64,000 nucleotides of DNA, from the NCBI GenBank assembly GCA_037178625.1, contig CM074131.1, positions 2,914,001 through 2,978,000 on the forward strand, read 5' to 3'. This DNA is from Skeletonema tropicum. Lineage: Eukaryota > Bacillariophyta > Thalassiosirophyceae > Thalassiosirales > Thalassiosiraceae. Positions 62,076 through 64,000 of this stretch are shown here, piece after piece (the first letter of the stretch is position 1; every line of letters begins with the position of its first letter). The position numbers and the translations under genes are program-made. The notes below the pieces were generated by a model. That model saw nothing but the letters and a program-made list of their open reading frames with translations. It made no database searches and was not told where the DNA came from.

Positions 62076-63860
62076 CTATCCAATATTTGTCGCATTGCCA
62101 AGAAGAGCTGAAAGGTAGGACATCGGCTTCTCTTGGCAGATTGACGGTTCTGATGTCGTGCATCTAGATGCCACGACGGGTGGTTCACAAAAGGTAGACA
62201 TTGGTAGCAAATCAGGTTGACTCACTGGGTGGTTCGGAGTAGGAATGTGACTGATTGCTAACGCCGCTCCCTTTTGAAGAGTACGATCAATCCGTTTCCA
62301 TCGCTTGGAACGATGGCGACGGCGGCGTCTTCGACGACGACGACGACTGGATTTACCCCTGGATGAGGAAATTGGTGCTGCTTTGCTGCGGACTAGTCCA
62401 CTGCTTTGCTTCACAGATTCGTCCAAAACATTTTCTCTGCCGCTCGATTCACTTGGAAGAACAGCCCCTATCACTTGTTGTTGTGTGATGGTGGCATCAT
62501 GATGATGAAGATTTTCACCACCGTGCCGATGAGAATTATCCAATACGCTTTCTCTGCTACTCAATCCACTAACACTAGGTTCGTGGAGAGTTGCCCCAAT
62601 TACATTTCCTCTGCAGCTCAATTCACTTGGGTGATGATGAGCTGACTTTTTAATGGTTCCATGGTTGTTCGATGCAGATGAGTTGCTGCATGACAGCTTA
62701 TCATCCTTATCTCTCAGTTGTTGAAGAAGGTACACCATATTCTTCTCCATAGACTTGTTGGCTTCCTGAAGTGCTTGCACCGACTGCTGAAGTTCCCGAA
62801 TAGTTGCCAAAAGCCCCTCCTCATTTTTCGACAACTGATACTGCGTGTGCCACCCCTTCGCATTTCGTTTATCCCGACGAATTGTACTCCTACTCCGTGG
62901 TGGAAGTGGTAATCCTCTATCACGAAGTGGATTCGAACGAGCGGCCGCCTCCTGTCTACGTTTCTTGCGCTGAAACACAATGTACCGACGCCAAATCTGA
63001 ATGGATTTGGCTGCATGATCTCTCTCAGCAGCTATCTTTTCCTTCTGCATGCGTATGCGAGAGAGTGTTCGATGCTTCAGCGCAAGCTGTGACCGGCGCC
63101 ACCAGCACACAAGAGTGGTGGAAGCACCTGCCGCAACTTTCTGCTGCTGTTTCCGCATCTTTTTAACACGGCTGTGAAGCACCTCATATTCCTCATTAAA
63201 TTCCTTCAAAATTTGCCACTCTGAAACGTTCTGTAAACAAGTAGATGCATCATGATGCATCTGCGCTGGGCCATGTGTGTTGGCATCATAATTGATCACC
63301 TTAACATGGTAGTCGGGACGCATGTTCATCAAAACCTTATCTGCAAATTCGTCCGTGGTTACCAACAAGTGCGCCGATAGACAGTCGAACCTATCCAGTG
63401 TATCAAAATGGACACATGGAGGCTGCTCCCCATGTACAGAAACAATGAATGATGTGTCGAGACCGTAGTGTGATAGGAAAAAGTCGTACACAAACTTGCA
63501 TGTATTGTCAGTGGCAACAGTGATGATGATTTTGTCATACCACTCCAACGCTCTTTGAGGGATGCAGCGCTCAATGTGGTGGAAATATGCATCTTCATTG
63601 TCAACGTGAACTCCAGCTGCCACTACCTTGTCCTTGAAACGCTCAACCGATGACAGGAGTTGTTGAAAGCCACTGTTGGCGATTATATTATTACGGGCCA
63701 ACTTGTCCGACATCCGGAAGGTTATATCCTTCAAATAGTGGTACTTTTGGGTTATTAAAGCACCGTTGGCTTTGATGGAAACCATTGTTGTTGTTGTTGT
63801 TGTAACACCGAAGATAGAATAATTATTATCTCCCCCCTCCCCGGAGTTATTTCTAAGCAA
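62076..63860 (-). CDS. Orphan RecA2-like and IQ-motif protein with Arg run
   Basis: 594 residues, one exon. Residues about 25-215 resemble the second RecA-like domain of DEAD-box helicases: ALITQKYHYLKDI (domain entry), YDKIIITVATDNTCKFVYDF, FIVSVHG, LLVTTDEFADKVLMNM, then HVKVINYDANTHGPAQMHHD. The first RecA domain with Walker A and DEAD box is absent, so ATPase activity is not expected. After this come a basic helical region with an IQ-like motif (AAKSIQIWRRYIVFQRKKRR, possible calmodulin binding) and a short coiled coil (ATIRELQQSVQALQEA). A His/Ser-rich repeat region follows, with repeated SxELSxRxNVIG and SSRESVLD units, then a run of ten Arg. Function unknown. Confidence 0.55.
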   Translation of the reverse strand: MLRNNSGEGGDNNYSIFGVTTTTTTMVSIKANGALITQKYHYLKDITFRMSDKLARNNIIANSGFQQLLSSVERFKDKVVAAGVHVDNEDAYFHHIERCIPQRALEWYDKIIITVATDNTCKFVYDFFLSHYGLDTSFIVSVHGEQPPCVHFDTLDRFDCLSAHLLVTTDEFADKVLMNMRPDYHVKVINYDANTHGPAQMHHDASTCLQNVSEWQILKEFNEEYEVLHSRVKKMRKQQQKVAAGASTTLVCWWRRSQLALKHRTLSRIRMQKEKIAAERDHAAKSIQIWRRYIVFQRKKRRQEAAARSNPLRDRGLPLPPRSRSTIRRDKRNAKGWHTQYQLSKNEEGLLATIRELQQSVQALQEANKSMEKNMVYLLQQLRDKDDKLSCSNSSASNNHGTIKKSAHHHPSELSCRGNVIGATLHEPSVSGLSSRESVLDNSHRHGGENLHHHDATITQQQVIGAVLPSESSGRENVLDESVKQSSGLVRSKAAPISSSRGKSSRRRRRRRRRRHRSKRWKRIDRTLQKGAALAISHIPTPNHPVSQPDLLPMSTFCEPPVVASRCTTSEPSICQEKPMSYLSALLGNATNIG

Positions 63861-64000
63861 TCCACTCGCGGGGTGAAGATTGCTCTTACTTCCACCACGG
63901 AAATAAATTTCCAGGAATCAACAATAAATATCAATTCCTTATCAATACCAAAATATTGGGTGGGTGGGTGGAAGTACTGTCAATTGATTGGGACGTTGTG
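63861..64000. other. Right window edge, no feature seen
   Basis: Promoter side of the RecA2/IQ gene; 140 bp, no coding signal. Confidence 0.3.

Overview
This is nuclear DNA of a photosynthetic stramenopile, most likely a centric diatom. Supporting signs: GT-AG introns of roughly 75-460 nt that join clean reading frames; nuclear genes for plastid proteins (acyl carrier protein, fibrillin, CRY-DASH and probably two PQ-loop proteins) that begin with a signal peptide followed by an ASAF-like motif; a secreted protein with a Pro/Ser/Thr-rich tail; and eukaryote-only genes (PDS5, AAR2, CNOT9, SFT2, a WDR59-like protein). Genes are dense on both strands. Convergent pairs are often only 30-150 bp apart and many neighbours are divergent. 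I see no rRNA gene, no intact tRNA gene and no CRISPR array.

Layout. 1-5 kb: xanthine phosphoribosyltransferase (open at the left edge), a SUMO-like-domain protein, a broken duplicate of the PGS1 5' end, a 1.05 kb fold-back element with tRNA-like boxes in both arms, and plastid acyl carrier protein. 5-7 kb: a second inverted repeat and a decayed hAT element with an 8-bp target duplication. 7-16 kb: PGS1, a plastid fibrillin and CRY-DASH on a shared divergent promoter, then a large PIF1-family helicase fused to an RNase H1-type hybrid-binding domain, a GRF zinc finger and a BRCT domain. 15.9-18.7 kb: a 2.8 kb Tc1/IS630-like transposon with about 175-bp terminal inverted repeats and two convergent, frame-broken genes. 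18.9-37 kb: a DNAJA chaperone missing half its zinc motifs, PDS5 cohesin regulator, a TPR protein, a secreted protein, a double Tudor/SGF29-like protein, AAR2 splicing factor and CNOT9. 37-45 kb: a partial tandem duplication holding two J-domain genes and a WDR59-like (GATOR2) gene, with a fragment of that gene stranded in the other copy. 45-53 kb: two PQ-loop paralogues flanking a 2-oxoglutarate oxygenase, and two divergent fucosyltransferase-like paralogues, one badly broken. 53-64 kb: a UVR-motif plastid candidate, a RING/GAF-like putative regulator, a Sel1-like secreted protein, SFT2, and an orphan RecA2-like plus IQ protein.

The genes are mostly independent housekeeping loci and do not form an operon-like system. 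Functional themes are plastid lipid and light biology (acyl carrier protein, fibrillin, CRY-DASH), genome maintenance (PIF1 fusion, PDS5, CRY-DASH) and RNA processing (AAR2, CNOT9). Several otherwise conserved genes (AAR2, the UVR gene, both fucosyltransferase-like genes, PDS5 exon 1) carry single-base frame changes. Either some are pseudogenes or the assembly holds residual indel errors, and this matters for every gene model here.
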